Assembly: GCA_013177895.1 (NCBI GenBank)
Contig: JABLXV010000021.1
Location: 1 to 47,160, forward strand
Length of the DNA: 47,160 nucleotides
DNA from: Brevinematales bacterium
GTDB taxonomy: Bacteria > Spirochaetota > Brevinematia > Brevinematales > GWF1-51-8
Direction of reading: 5' to 3'
Positions 15,153-22,327 of this stretch are shown one piece after another; position 1 is the first letter of the stretch; the number at the start of each line of letters is the position of its first letter. A program made the translations under genes and the position numbers. A model generated the notes under the pieces. The model did no database searches. It saw only the letters and a list, made by a program, of their open reading frames with translations, and had not been told where the DNA came from.

Positions 15153-15482
15153 GTGGAAATATATTCCAAACAGCAGGTAATCGGCGACCAGATCGGTCTC
15201 GGAACCAGTCAGAAGATGCATATTAACGGGAAAGACAATCCGGTCAAGAGCGACGACCCGGTAAAACCGTTTGCCGAGGTTCTTTTTAACGCGGTGGATC
15301 AGGTCAATCAACTCCAGATCGAGTCCAATAATCTCGAAGAACAGTGGATTGTCGCGCCGGACGAGGTGGATATTCATCAGGTGATGATCGCCTCCGAAAA
15401 AGCGCGTCTGTCGGTCAGCTTTATGAAGACGATTGTCGAAAAAGCGATGAAGGCATACAACGATATAATGATGATTCGTTAA
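15153..15482 (+). CDS. fliE: Flagellar hook-basal body complex protein FliE
   Basis: A 109-residue FliE, the adapter between the MS ring and the rod. The C-terminal two thirds are typical: PFAEVLFNAVDQVNQLQ, VDIHQVMIASEKARLS and the final helix FMKTIVEKAMKAYNDIMMIR. The start is GTG at 15153 with GGAGGGG five bases upstream. The N-terminus (MEIYSKQQV) is short and polar, as is usual. Confidence 0.95.
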   Translation: MEIYSKQQVIGDQIGLGTSQKMHINGKDNPVKSDDPVKPFAEVLFNAVDQVNQLQIESNNLEEQWIVAPDEVDIHQVMIASEKARLSVSFMKTIVEKAMKAYNDIMMIR

Positions 15483-15525
15483 GTACATACAGTTCAGTTT
15501 TTGGTATATTCTTTGGGAGGGGAGT

Positions 15526-15729
15526 ATGCCGGTAGAAAGGGGCGGTTTTACCGCAACGAAATCCGTATTCCATTTTCACCGTACGATACGGGGGATAGGC
15601 TTGCCTGTTTCCCGTCCGCGTAGTCTGCAATCCGCCGGAATAGAGTATTCCCTCCTGTATAATATTCAAAAGCAACACGAAGAAATAAGGCCGCCCTACT
15701 ATAACAGCGGGGCAGTCATACTTTTCTGA
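15526..15729 (+). CDS. Possible small ORF between fliE and fliF
   Basis: A 67-codon frame starting ATGCCGGTAG, preceded by GGGAGGGGAG, a ribosome binding site nearly identical in form to that of fliF. The product (MPVERGGFTATKSVF...) has no signal peptide, membrane helix or recognised domain, and its codon use is not clearly coding. The 274-base fliE-fliF gap is otherwise unexplained. It could be a small protein, a decayed gene, or a leader with a decoy start. Confidence 0.3.
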   Translation: MPVERGGFTATKSVFHFHRTIRGIGLPVSRPRSLQSAGIEYSLLYNIQKQHEEIRPPYYNSGAVILF

Positions 15730-15756
15730 TGGTAATATGTTTCCGGGGAGGGAAAT

Positions 15757-17463
15757 ATGCCGAATTTCGGTGAGATTATCGCGAGGATCCAGGAATTCTT
15801 AAAAAAACTCAATACGACGCAGAAACTGATCGTCGTCGGCGCGATCGCCGGTGTAATTCTGATCGTTGTTTTTCTCGGAAGTTTTTCCACACAAAAAACC
15901 TACAGTCTGCTTTATAAGTCGCCGCTTTCCCAGGAAGACTACGCCCGGGTAACTAAAAAACTCGGCGAATTAGGCGTCAAGTTCGAGACAAAGGACGACC
16001 AGTATATCCTCGTAAAGGATGACCAGACCGGGAGTTATCTCAGGATGAAGCTCGGACAGGAAGGGATTATCCCGACCGGTATCGTGGGATGGGAGCTCTT
16101 CGACGTGCAAAAGTTCAATGTCACCGACTTCGAGCGGGATATCAATAAACAGCGCGCGCTGATCGGGGAAATCACCAAGCACCTGAAAATGCTCGACGAT
16201 ATCGACGACGCCAGTATCCAGATATCGTTCCCCGAGGAAAAATTCTACTCCCAGTATCAGGCTCCGACTACTGCGTCGGTGATCCTGACGCCCGCCCCTT
16301 ATGTCGATCTGATGGCAGAAAAGAAGAAAATCAAGGGTATCGTCGAATTGGTCGCGAAGGGTATTCCCGGTCTCAAGCCGGAAAATGTGGTAGTGGTCGA
16401 TAACAGGGGTAATGTTCTCTCCGACCTTCTGGTACCCAACGACCTTGACGATAATATGAAAATCGCGCGCGAGCAGCTCAAGATACTCGAACGCGAAAAG
16501 GCGAAACTGATCGCCGCCGTGCGTAATGTGCTCCTTCAGTCCCTCCCTGAAAAACGGTTCGCTGTCAGCGCGAATGTCGAATTCGACTGGACGAAAAAGA
16601 CGATTTCCGGCGACTATGTGGTGCCGATCGTATTACAGGAAGACGACCCGAAAACACCTTATATAGAAGAAACAGTAAAGATCGCCGGGACGGAATTATC
16701 CAAAAAAGATACGAAGGAAGACTTCAAAGGCCCCGCGTATATTCCCGAGGGCGCGCCCGGTGTGGAGAACAGTGTTCCGCCGGGAATGAAGGACAAGATC
16801 GATAAATATACGCATTATACCAAAGATGAGAATATTGTCAATATGACCCATAGTAAGGAGAAAGTGGAGGAGCAGAAAGCCCCCTACGAGATAAAGAAGA
16901 TTACCGTGGGCGTATCTATCGACGGGTTCTGGGAAATACTCCGCAACGATCAGGGTGAGGAAATTATCACCAACGGCGGAAGTATCGCGCGGGTATATCA
17001 TCCGGTCGATAAGGACGAGTTGAAGAAGTACCAGAATATCATCGAGATGGAAGTGGGATTTGAGGCTGCCCGCGGCGATAAGGTCGTGGTGGAAAATATC
17101 CAGTTCGACCACTCGGAGGAATTCGAGAAGGACGACGCGAAAATCCGTCAGAAAATACAGTTGCGTAAAACTTTAATCGCTTCTATAATTGTATTGTTCT
17201 TCCTGTTTATCGGGACTCTGGTTTACCGCGCGGTTGCCCGTGAGATGGAACGCCGCCGCAGACTTCGCGAGGAAGAGCTCGCCCGCCAGCAGCAGGCGAT
17301 GCGTGAAGCGGCTCTACGCGCCGCGGAGGAAGAGGCCGCGACAGTCGAACTTTCGATAGAAGAGAAGGCCCGTATGGAACTTCTGGAGAACGCTATCAAT
17401 TTGTCCAGGGAACGGCCTGATGATGTCGCGCGTCTGATCCGCACATGGCTTGCGGAAGAATAA
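15757..17463 (+). CDS. fliF: Flagellar MS-ring protein FliF
   Basis: A 568-residue FliF. Residues about 25-45 form the first membrane helix, followed by the YscJ/FliF ring-building domain (SLLYKSPLSQEDYARV, then GVKFETKDDQYILV and DFERDINKQRALIGE). The middle periplasmic domain is rich in charge. The second membrane helix is at about 470-490. The cytoplasmic tail ends in ARLIRTWLAEE, the segment that binds the FliG N-terminus. The length is normal. GGGGAGGG lies five bases before the ATG. Confidence 0.97.
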   Translation: MPNFGEIIARIQEFLKKLNTTQKLIVVGAIAGVILIVVFLGSFSTQKTYSLLYKSPLSQEDYARVTKKLGELGVKFETKDDQYILVKDDQTGSYLRMKLGQEGIIPTGIVGWELFDVQKFNVTDFERDINKQRALIGEITKHLKMLDDIDDASIQISFPEEKFYSQYQAPTTASVILTPAPYVDLMAEKKKIKGIVELVAKGIPGLKPENVVVVDNRGNVLSDLLVPNDLDDNMKIAREQLKILEREKAKLIAAVRNVLLQSLPEKRFAVSANVEFDWTKKTISGDYVVPIVLQEDDPKTPYIEETVKIAGTELSKKDTKEDFKGPAYIPEGAPGVENSVPPGMKDKIDKYTHYTKDENIVNMTHSKEKVEEQKAPYEIKKITVGVSIDGFWEILRNDQGEEIITNGGSIARVYHPVDKDELKKYQNIIEMEVGFEAARGDKVVVENIQFDHSEEFEKDDAKIRQKIQLRKTLIASIIVLFFLFIGTLVYRAVAREMERRRRLREEELARQQQAMREAALRAAEEEAATVELSIEEKARMELLENAINLSRERPDDVARLIRTWLAEE

Positions 17464-17478
17464 GAGAGGAGGTTAGGG

Positions 17479-18561
17479 ATGTCTGACGATAAAGATAAAA
17501 AGAGTTCGGGTGGCGCACAGCACTCCGGCGGGCATGGCGGTAAAGCAGGGGCTAAAAAGAAGAAGCCGTTAACAGGGCGGGAAAAAGCCGCGGTATTCCT
17601 TGTTTCCGTCGGCCCGGAAGTTTCCGCCGATATATTCAAGCATCTCAAGGAGGACGAGGTCGAAGAACTCACATTCGAAATCGCCCGTATCGATAAAATC
17701 GATCCCGAGGACAGGGACACGGTGCTGATGGAGTTTCAGGAACTCATGATGGCGCAGGACTTTATAGTTACAGGCGGCGTCGATTATGCCCGCGAAGTCC
17801 TCGAACGCGCGCTGGGTACGCAGAAAGCGGTGGATATCATCAACCGTCTGACATCCTCCCTTCAGACGAAACCGTTCGACTTCATCCGCAGAACAGACCC
17901 CGCGCATCTCATCAACTTCATCCAGAACGAGCATCCGCAGACGATCGCGCTGATCCTGTCGTATCTCGATCCGCAGAAGTCCGCGCAGATTCTCTCGTCT
18001 CTGCCGCACGAAATACAGGCGGATGTCGCGAAACGTATCGCGACCATGGACCGCACCTCGCCGGAAATTCTCCGCGAAGTAGAACGTGTGCTCGAGCGTA
18101 AACTCTCCACTCTCGCGAGCGAAGACTTTACCTCAGCCGGCGGTATCGATGCCGTGGTCGCCATCCTGAACAACGCCGAGCGTTCCGCCGAACGCAATAT
18201 CATCGAAGCTCTCGAAGAAGACGATCCCGATCTCGCGGAAGAAATCAAGAAGAAAATGTTCGTATTCGAAGATATCATTACTCTCGACGACCGTTCCATC
18301 CAGCGCGTACTGCGTCATGTGGATATGGGCGATCTCGCGAAGGCGCTGAAGGCGGTCGATCCCGAAGTGCAGGATAAAATATTCAGGAACATGTCGAAGC
18401 GCGCCGCGCAGATGCTCCGTGAAGATATGGAATACATGGGCCCGATCCGTTTGAAGGATGTGGAAGAAGCCCAGCAGAAAATCGTTAATATTATCCGCAA
18501 ACTCGAAGAACAGGGCGAAATCGTTCTTTCCAGAGGCGCGGAAGACGAGATTATCGTTTAG
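17479..18561 (+). CDS. fliG: Flagellar motor switch protein FliG
   Basis: A 360-residue FliG, the rotor protein that receives torque from the stator. A lysine/glycine-rich N-terminal extension (about residues 1-30) precedes the FliF-binding domain (GREKAAVFLVSVGPEVS). Next come the ARM-M region with EHPQTIALILSYLDPQ and the C-terminal torque helix region (MFVFEDIITLDDRSIQRVLR, then RAAQMLREDMEYMGPIRLKDVEEAQ). All domains are intact. The start follows GGAGG and lies 15 bases after fliF, so the two genes are tightly coupled. Confidence 0.97.
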   Translation: MSDDKDKKSSGGAQHSGGHGGKAGAKKKKPLTGREKAAVFLVSVGPEVSADIFKHLKEDEVEELTFEIARIDKIDPEDRDTVLMEFQELMMAQDFIVTGGVDYAREVLERALGTQKAVDIINRLTSSLQTKPFDFIRRTDPAHLINFIQNEHPQTIALILSYLDPQKSAQILSSLPHEIQADVAKRIATMDRTSPEILREVERVLERKLSTLASEDFTSAGGIDAVVAILNNAERSAERNIIEALEEDDPDLAEEIKKKMFVFEDIITLDDRSIQRVLRHVDMGDLAKALKAVDPEVQDKIFRNMSKRAAQMLREDMEYMGPIRLKDVEEAQQKIVNIIRKLEEQGEIVLSRGAEDEIIV

Positions 18562-18600
18562 CGGAAGTTGGAAAATATTTAAATTTTCACCTTCTTTCCT

Positions 18601-18608
18601 GCCGATAA
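18601..18608 (+). promoter_or_regulatory. Perfect sigma-28-type -10 element before fliH
   Basis: GCCGATAA at 18601-18608 matches the flagellar sigma-28 -10 element exactly. The nearest TAAA (18580-18583) is 17 rather than 15 bases upstream, within a GAAAAT-ATTTAA-ATTTTC palindrome (18571-18588). An internal promoter is possible. Confidence 0.4.
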
Positions 18609-18627
18609 TGATATGAGGTGACGTATA

Positions 18628-20283
18628 ATGCCAGAGCCGGCAAAGAGACATGCTAAAATTCTAAGAAGCGGCGAATATTCGCTGGATCCGCATAAGTTTG
18701 TTATCCAGACTCCAAAAATCTTTAAAAGGACGAAGGAGCAGGAGATAGACGAATCGACCCAGCGTATTGACGAATTGCGCACGGAAATAGCCGATCTCGA
18801 GAAACAGATAAACGAGAAGAATGAGAAAGCCGATCACGACGCTGAAGAAATCCTTTTAAAGGCGGAACAGGAAGCCGAGAGGATTGTCGATAACGCGGAG
18901 AAGAATGCGTTCGAACGCGTGCAGAAATCGCTCGACGATAAAGAAAACGTCATACTCGAGAAGAACAGCGAGTCCGATCAGATCCTTGAGGTAGCGAAAA
19001 CCGACGCGCAGAAGATTGTCGACGGATCGCATACCGAAGCCGAGGGTATCCGCGAGGAAGCCCGGAAACAGGGCTTCGAACGCGGGATGGAGGAGGGATT
19101 TCAGGAAGCGAAGCTCGACGTCCAGCATATGGTCGAACGCCTGCATTCCATTGTCGCCGCGACCCTCGAAGAACGTGAAAATATCCTCATTCACAGCGAA
19201 CGGCAGGTTCTCAATCTGGTTATCACGATGGTCGAAAAAGTGGTCAAGCGTCTGACCGCCGAAGAGAAGGAAGTGGTCATCAATAATGTCAAAGAGGCGC
19301 TTCAACTTATACGCGGCTCGATGCGTGTTTATATCCATGTCAATCCCGAGGATTACCACTATACTATCCGCCATAAGGAAGAGTTTATCTCGATGATCGA
19401 GGGGAAACCCGAAGTGAAATTCTTCGAGAATCCCAAAGTCGACCGCGGGGGAGTTTATATCGAAACCGATACCGGAGAGGTAGACGCGACAATCGCATCG
19501 CAGCTGAACGATATTATCGATAAGATTAAATTCTATATGCCGATACAAGTCACATCCGATATAACCAAAAAAAAAATAACACAGTCCCCTCAACCTCAGA
19601 CGTTTGAGGACGAACTGAACAAGATGGAAGCGGTCGACAGCAAAGCGGCGGAAAGCGCCGCGGCTATCCCTAATTTCAGGAGGGATTCGCAGGGCAATCC
19701 CTCGTCGATAACCCAATTCGGCAGTGTGCCGAAGGAGCCGCCAGCGGCCGCCCCGGTTGCGCAGCCCGCGCCTCCAGCGCCGCAACCAACTGTCCAGTCG
19801 GCGCCGATACAGACACCTCCGCCTGCACAGCAACCGAAGCCTATAGAGCAGACACCGGTACAGTCGCCTCAGCCTGTGCAGCAAGCGCCCGCGCCGCAGC
19901 CGAAGCCGACGCCTCAACCCGCGCCGGTGAAAAAATCGCCCGAGCAGATCGAGGAAGAGCGGAAACGCCGGATCGCGGCGGATGCGTTAAAGCCGGTAGA
20001 TAATGCGCAGTTGAACACGGGGGACGTTCCCGATTTTGTCGGGAGCCCGCCTGAAGTGAAAATGCCGTTACCGAAGCAGGAACCGCCTCAGCCGAAAGCC
20101 GAACCTAAAACCGGGGACGCACCTGTGAAAGAAGCGCAGGTAGTCGAGGCTCCGTTATCCGACGACTTTTTAAACTCCATCGATGATATAGAAATTCCCG
20201 ATATCGATATATCGAATCTTCAAGACGACGACGGCGGAGAGAACGATCTAAGCGAGACTAAAGCTCAAGTCGAGAGCGGTTAG
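18628..20283 (+). CDS. fliH: Flagellar export ATPase regulator FliH with long C-terminal tail
   Basis: A 551-residue protein; FliH homologues are usually about 230-320. Residues 1-35 resemble the spirochaete-type N-terminus. Residues about 35-165 form a charged coiled coil. Residues about 166-305 are the conserved FliH/YscL C-terminal domain (ERQVLNLVITMVEKVV, then VNPEDYHYTIRHKEEF and DRGGVYIETDTGEVDATI). After residue 316 comes a 235-residue proline/glutamine-rich, probably disordered tail ending in an acidic stretch (LSDDFLNSIDDIEIPD). FliH partners FliI and docks export cargo at the switch. The junction between domain and tail is an A10 tract (19567-19576); see findings. ATG follows GAGGTGA. 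Confidence 0.93.
   Translation: MPEPAKRHAKILRSGEYSLDPHKFVIQTPKIFKRTKEQEIDESTQRIDELRTEIADLEKQINEKNEKADHDAEEILLKAEQEAERIVDNAEKNAFERVQKSLDDKENVILEKNSESDQILEVAKTDAQKIVDGSHTEAEGIREEARKQGFERGMEEGFQEAKLDVQHMVERLHSIVAATLEERENILIHSERQVLNLVITMVEKVVKRLTAEEKEVVINNVKEALQLIRGSMRVYIHVNPEDYHYTIRHKEEFISMIEGKPEVKFFENPKVDRGGVYIETDTGEVDATIASQLNDIIDKIKFYMPIQVTSDITKKKITQSPQPQTFEDELNKMEAVDSKAAESAAAIPNFRRDSQGNPSSITQFGSVPKEPPAAAPVAQPAPPAPQPTVQSAPIQTPPPAQQPKPIEQTPVQSPQPVQQAPAPQPKPTPQPAPVKKSPEQIEEERKRRIAADALKPVDNAQLNTGDVPDFVGSPPEVKMPLPKQEPPQPKAEPKTGDAPVKEAQVVEAPLSDDFLNSIDDIEIPDIDISNLQDDDGGENDLSETKAQVESG
19567..19576 (+). promoter_or_regulatory. A10 tract, candidate transcriptional slippage site in fliH
   Basis: Ten consecutive A bases encode Lys314-316 and the first base of the next codon. 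Losing one A creates TAA immediately after Lys316; gaining one A leads to TGA about 11 codons on. Either gives a FliH of normal length. Slippage on A9-A11 is known in other bacterial genes; here it is inferred. Confidence 0.5.
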
Positions 20284-20302
20284 GGCTCGCCGGGAGGGGA
20301 AA

Positions 20303-21646
20303 ATGATCGAATTATTTGAAAAATACCAGAATGCCGCCGACCGTGTAGTACCTATTAAAACAATCGGTCACGTATCCAACCTCGTAGGTATATCCATAGA
20401 ATCCATCGGCCCGTTTTCATCGGTAGGCGACCTGTGCGTCATCGATAACGAGAACGGCGACCCTGTACGCGCCGAAGTGGTGGGCTTCAAGAATAAGAGC
20501 ACGCTTGTGATGCCGCTCGGGGAAGTCCGTGGTATCGCGCCGGGGGTGAAGATCACCAATCTCGGGCGAAAGATGGAGGTAGCGGTCGGGCCGGAACTCC
20601 TCGGCCGGATGATCGGCGGGGACGGACTCCCTATCGACGGGCTAGGCCATATCAAAACAAAAGAGAAACGTCCCGTGGACGGCCCCGCGCCGTCGGCATA
20701 TACCCGTAAACGTATCGCTGAACCGATCGCGACCGGTATCCGCGCCGTCGACGGACTGATGACGGTGGGCAAAGGCCAGCGGATGGGGATATTCTCCGGC
20801 AGCGGCGTCGGGAAATCGACCCTGCTGGGGATGATCGCCCGGAACACCAGCGCCGATATCAATGTGATCGCGCTGATCGGCGAACGCGGGCGAGAAGTCC
20901 GCGACTTTATCGAACGCGACCTCGGCGAAGAGGGGCTTAAACGCTCGGTGGTGGTGGTGGTGACATCGAACGAACCCCCGCTCCTACGTATCCGCGGCGC
21001 GTATGTGGCGACCGCTATCGCGGAGTACTTCCGCGATCAGGGCAAGGACGTGATGTTCCTGATGGACTCGGTCACCCGTTTCGCGATGGCCCAGCGCGAG
21101 GTCGGCCTCGCGGTCGGCGAACCCCCCGCGACGAAGGGATATCCCCCCAGCGTATTCTCCAACCTCCCGCGCCTCCTCGAACGCACCGGTACGTCGGACA
21201 AAGGCTCGATCACCGCGTTCTACTCCGTGCTGGTCGAGGGTGACGATATGAACGAACCGATCTCAGACGCGGTACGCGGTATCCTCGACGGGCATCTCAT
21301 GCTCGCGCGCAATCTCGCGCATAAGAACCATTACCCCGCGATCGACGTGCTCGGCAGTATCAGCCGTCTGATGACCGAAATTGTCAACGACGAGCATAAA
21401 AGTCTCGCCAATAAAATGAAGGAAGCGATGGCGAACTACCGTGAGGCGGAAGACCTCATCAATATCGGGGCATACGTGCAGGGGAGCAACGCGAAGATCG
21501 ATTTCGCGATATCGAAGATCGAGAAGATCGAGAGCTACCTCCGGCAGGGCGTGTTCGAAAAGTCGGATTACCAGTTGTCGTTCGACGCGCTGAAGGCGAT
21601 CTTCGAGGAGAAGAAGCCCCGTTACGCCGGGATGGGGATGAGGTAG
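20303..21646 (+). CDS. fliI: Flagellum-specific export ATPase FliI
   Basis: A 447-residue FliI, the hexameric ATPase of the flagellar type III exporter, related to F1 beta. The Walker A motif GSGVGKST is at residues 166-173, the Walker B region is VMFLMDSVTRFAMAQREV, and the family block GYPPSVFSNLPRLLERTG is present. Length and domains are normal. GGGAGGGG precedes the ATG, and the gene starts 20 bases after fliH. Its last codons (RYAGMGMR-stop) are echoed 629 bases downstream beyond a toxin-antitoxin pair; see findings. fliJ, usually next, is absent here. Confidence 0.97.
   Translation: MIELFEKYQNAADRVVPIKTIGHVSNLVGISIESIGPFSSVGDLCVIDNENGDPVRAEVVGFKNKSTLVMPLGEVRGIAPGVKITNLGRKMEVAVGPELLGRMIGGDGLPIDGLGHIKTKEKRPVDGPAPSAYTRKRIAEPIATGIRAVDGLMTVGKGQRMGIFSGSGVGKSTLLGMIARNTSADINVIALIGERGREVRDFIERDLGEEGLKRSVVVVVTSNEPPLLRIRGAYVATAIAEYFRDQGKDVMFLMDSVTRFAMAQREVGLAVGEPPATKGYPPSVFSNLPRLLERTGTSDKGSITAFYSVLVEGDDMNEPISDAVRGILDGHLMLARNLAHKNHYPAIDVLGSISRLMTEIVNDEHKSLANKMKEAMANYREAEDLINIGAYVQGSNAKIDFAISKIEKIESYLRQGVFEKSDYQLSFDALKAIFEEKKPRYAGMGMR
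21620..21646 (+). repeat. fliI 3' end, left copy of a 27-base direct repeat
   Basis: The last 27 bases of fliI (CGTTACGCCGGG through the TAG stop) match 22276-22302 at 22 of 27 positions. The two copies bracket the toxin-antitoxin pair like the arms of an integrated cassette. Confidence 0.75.
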
Positions 21647-21686
21647 GGAAAGTATTCAGATTTTACCTATCATCAGTAATATAAAT

Positions 21687-21715
21687 TTGAAAGAATTCTT
21701 TTCATGGGTTAAACT
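21687..21715 (+). promoter_or_regulatory. Promoter of the toxin-antitoxin pair
   Basis: TTGAAA at 21687-21692, 17-base spacer, TAAACT at 21710-21715. The predicted start near 21722 leaves about 22 bases before the antitoxin ATG, so the pair need not depend on fliI transcription. Confidence 0.55.
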
Positions 21716-21743
21716 GTTTATGAAGGTTAAAATGAGGAATAAT

Positions 21744-21938
21744 ATGAAAGTTGAAACTATGATAAAAAAAGAAATCGAGGACCTGCCGGAAGAAATACAA
21801 ACGGAAATATTGGATTATGTCATGTACCTGAAGCAAAAAAAAGTATCTGAAAAGCAGGAAACCGCCTTACTGTCCGAAAACATACTGAAACGCGATTGGC
21901 TTCTTCCGGAGGAAGACGAAGCATGGAAAGATTTATAA
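21744..21938 (+). CDS. Antitoxin, DUF2281/VapB-like
   Basis: A 64-residue antitoxin partner. Its core (IEDLPEEIQTEILDYVMYLKQKK) is the short helical DUF2281-type signature seen in antitoxins, followed by a polar linker and a C-terminal acidic/aromatic peptide (RDWLLPEEDEAWKDL) likely to wrap the toxin. An open frame extends upstream to 21687, but ATG 21744 has GAGGA at the right distance. The last 16 bases overlap the toxin gene, the usual arrangement for translational coupling. Confidence 0.75.
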   Translation: MKVETMIKKEIEDLPEEIQTEILDYVMYLKQKKVSEKQETALLSENILKRDWLLPEEDEAWKDL

Positions 21939-22261
21939 GCGGCGATGTGGTGATAGTCCCGTTTCCTTTTTCGGATTTATCGTTCGTAAAACGTCGCCCC
22001 GCCCTGGTATTAAAATCTTTGAACGGCGACGATTATATTCTATGTCAAATTACCAGTAAAACCTCTGACGACCGCTATTCTATTAATTGTAAGGAATCCG
22101 ATTTCAAGGCAGGTGGATTGAAGAAACCGAGTAATATCAGAATAAACCATTTATTTACTGCTGAAAAGTCTCTCATTCTCTATAAAGCAGGCAGTCTTAA
22201 AAAGGAATTTATAAATAATATTATCAATAGCGTGATTCGACTTTTTCAGGAAGAAATATAA
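21923..22261 (+). CDS. PemK/MazF-family toxin
   Basis: A 112-residue PemK/MazF-like protein: SGDVVIVPFPFSDLSFVKRRPALVL is the diagnostic N-terminal barrel segment, followed by YILCQITSK and a C-terminal helix. Members are sequence-specific RNases that cleave mRNA, held in check by the antitoxin. The start at 21923 overlaps the antitoxin gene by 16 bases; the frame also stays open upstream (to 21896) without a ribosome binding site. Composition is more AT-rich than fliI. The gene lies inside the 27-base repeat pair derived from the fliI end. Confidence 0.85.
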   Translation: MERFISGDVVIVPFPFSDLSFVKRRPALVLKSLNGDDYILCQITSKTSDDRYSINCKESDFKAGGLKKPSNIRINHLFTAEKSLILYKAGSLKKEFINNIINSVIRLFQEEI

Positions 22262-22275
22262 AAGATAATGGGATG

Positions 22276-22302
22276 CGCTTCACCGGGCTGGGAATGAGGT
22301 AG
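22276..22302 (+). repeat. Diverged second copy of the fliI 3' end
   Basis: Reads RFTGLGMR-stop, against RYAGMGMR-stop in fliI. Of five base differences, two are synonymous and three give Y to F, A to T and M to L, the pattern of a once-coding homologue. It directly follows the toxin gene. Confidence 0.75.
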
Positions 22303-22327
22303 ATTTGTATAAAGTGAAGGATACAAA

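Noticed and set aside
18856-19917. 353-codon open frame antisense to fliH
   Set aside because: Arg/Leu repeats mirror the proline-rich tail codons of fliH. The frame is a by-product of biased codons on the coding strand.
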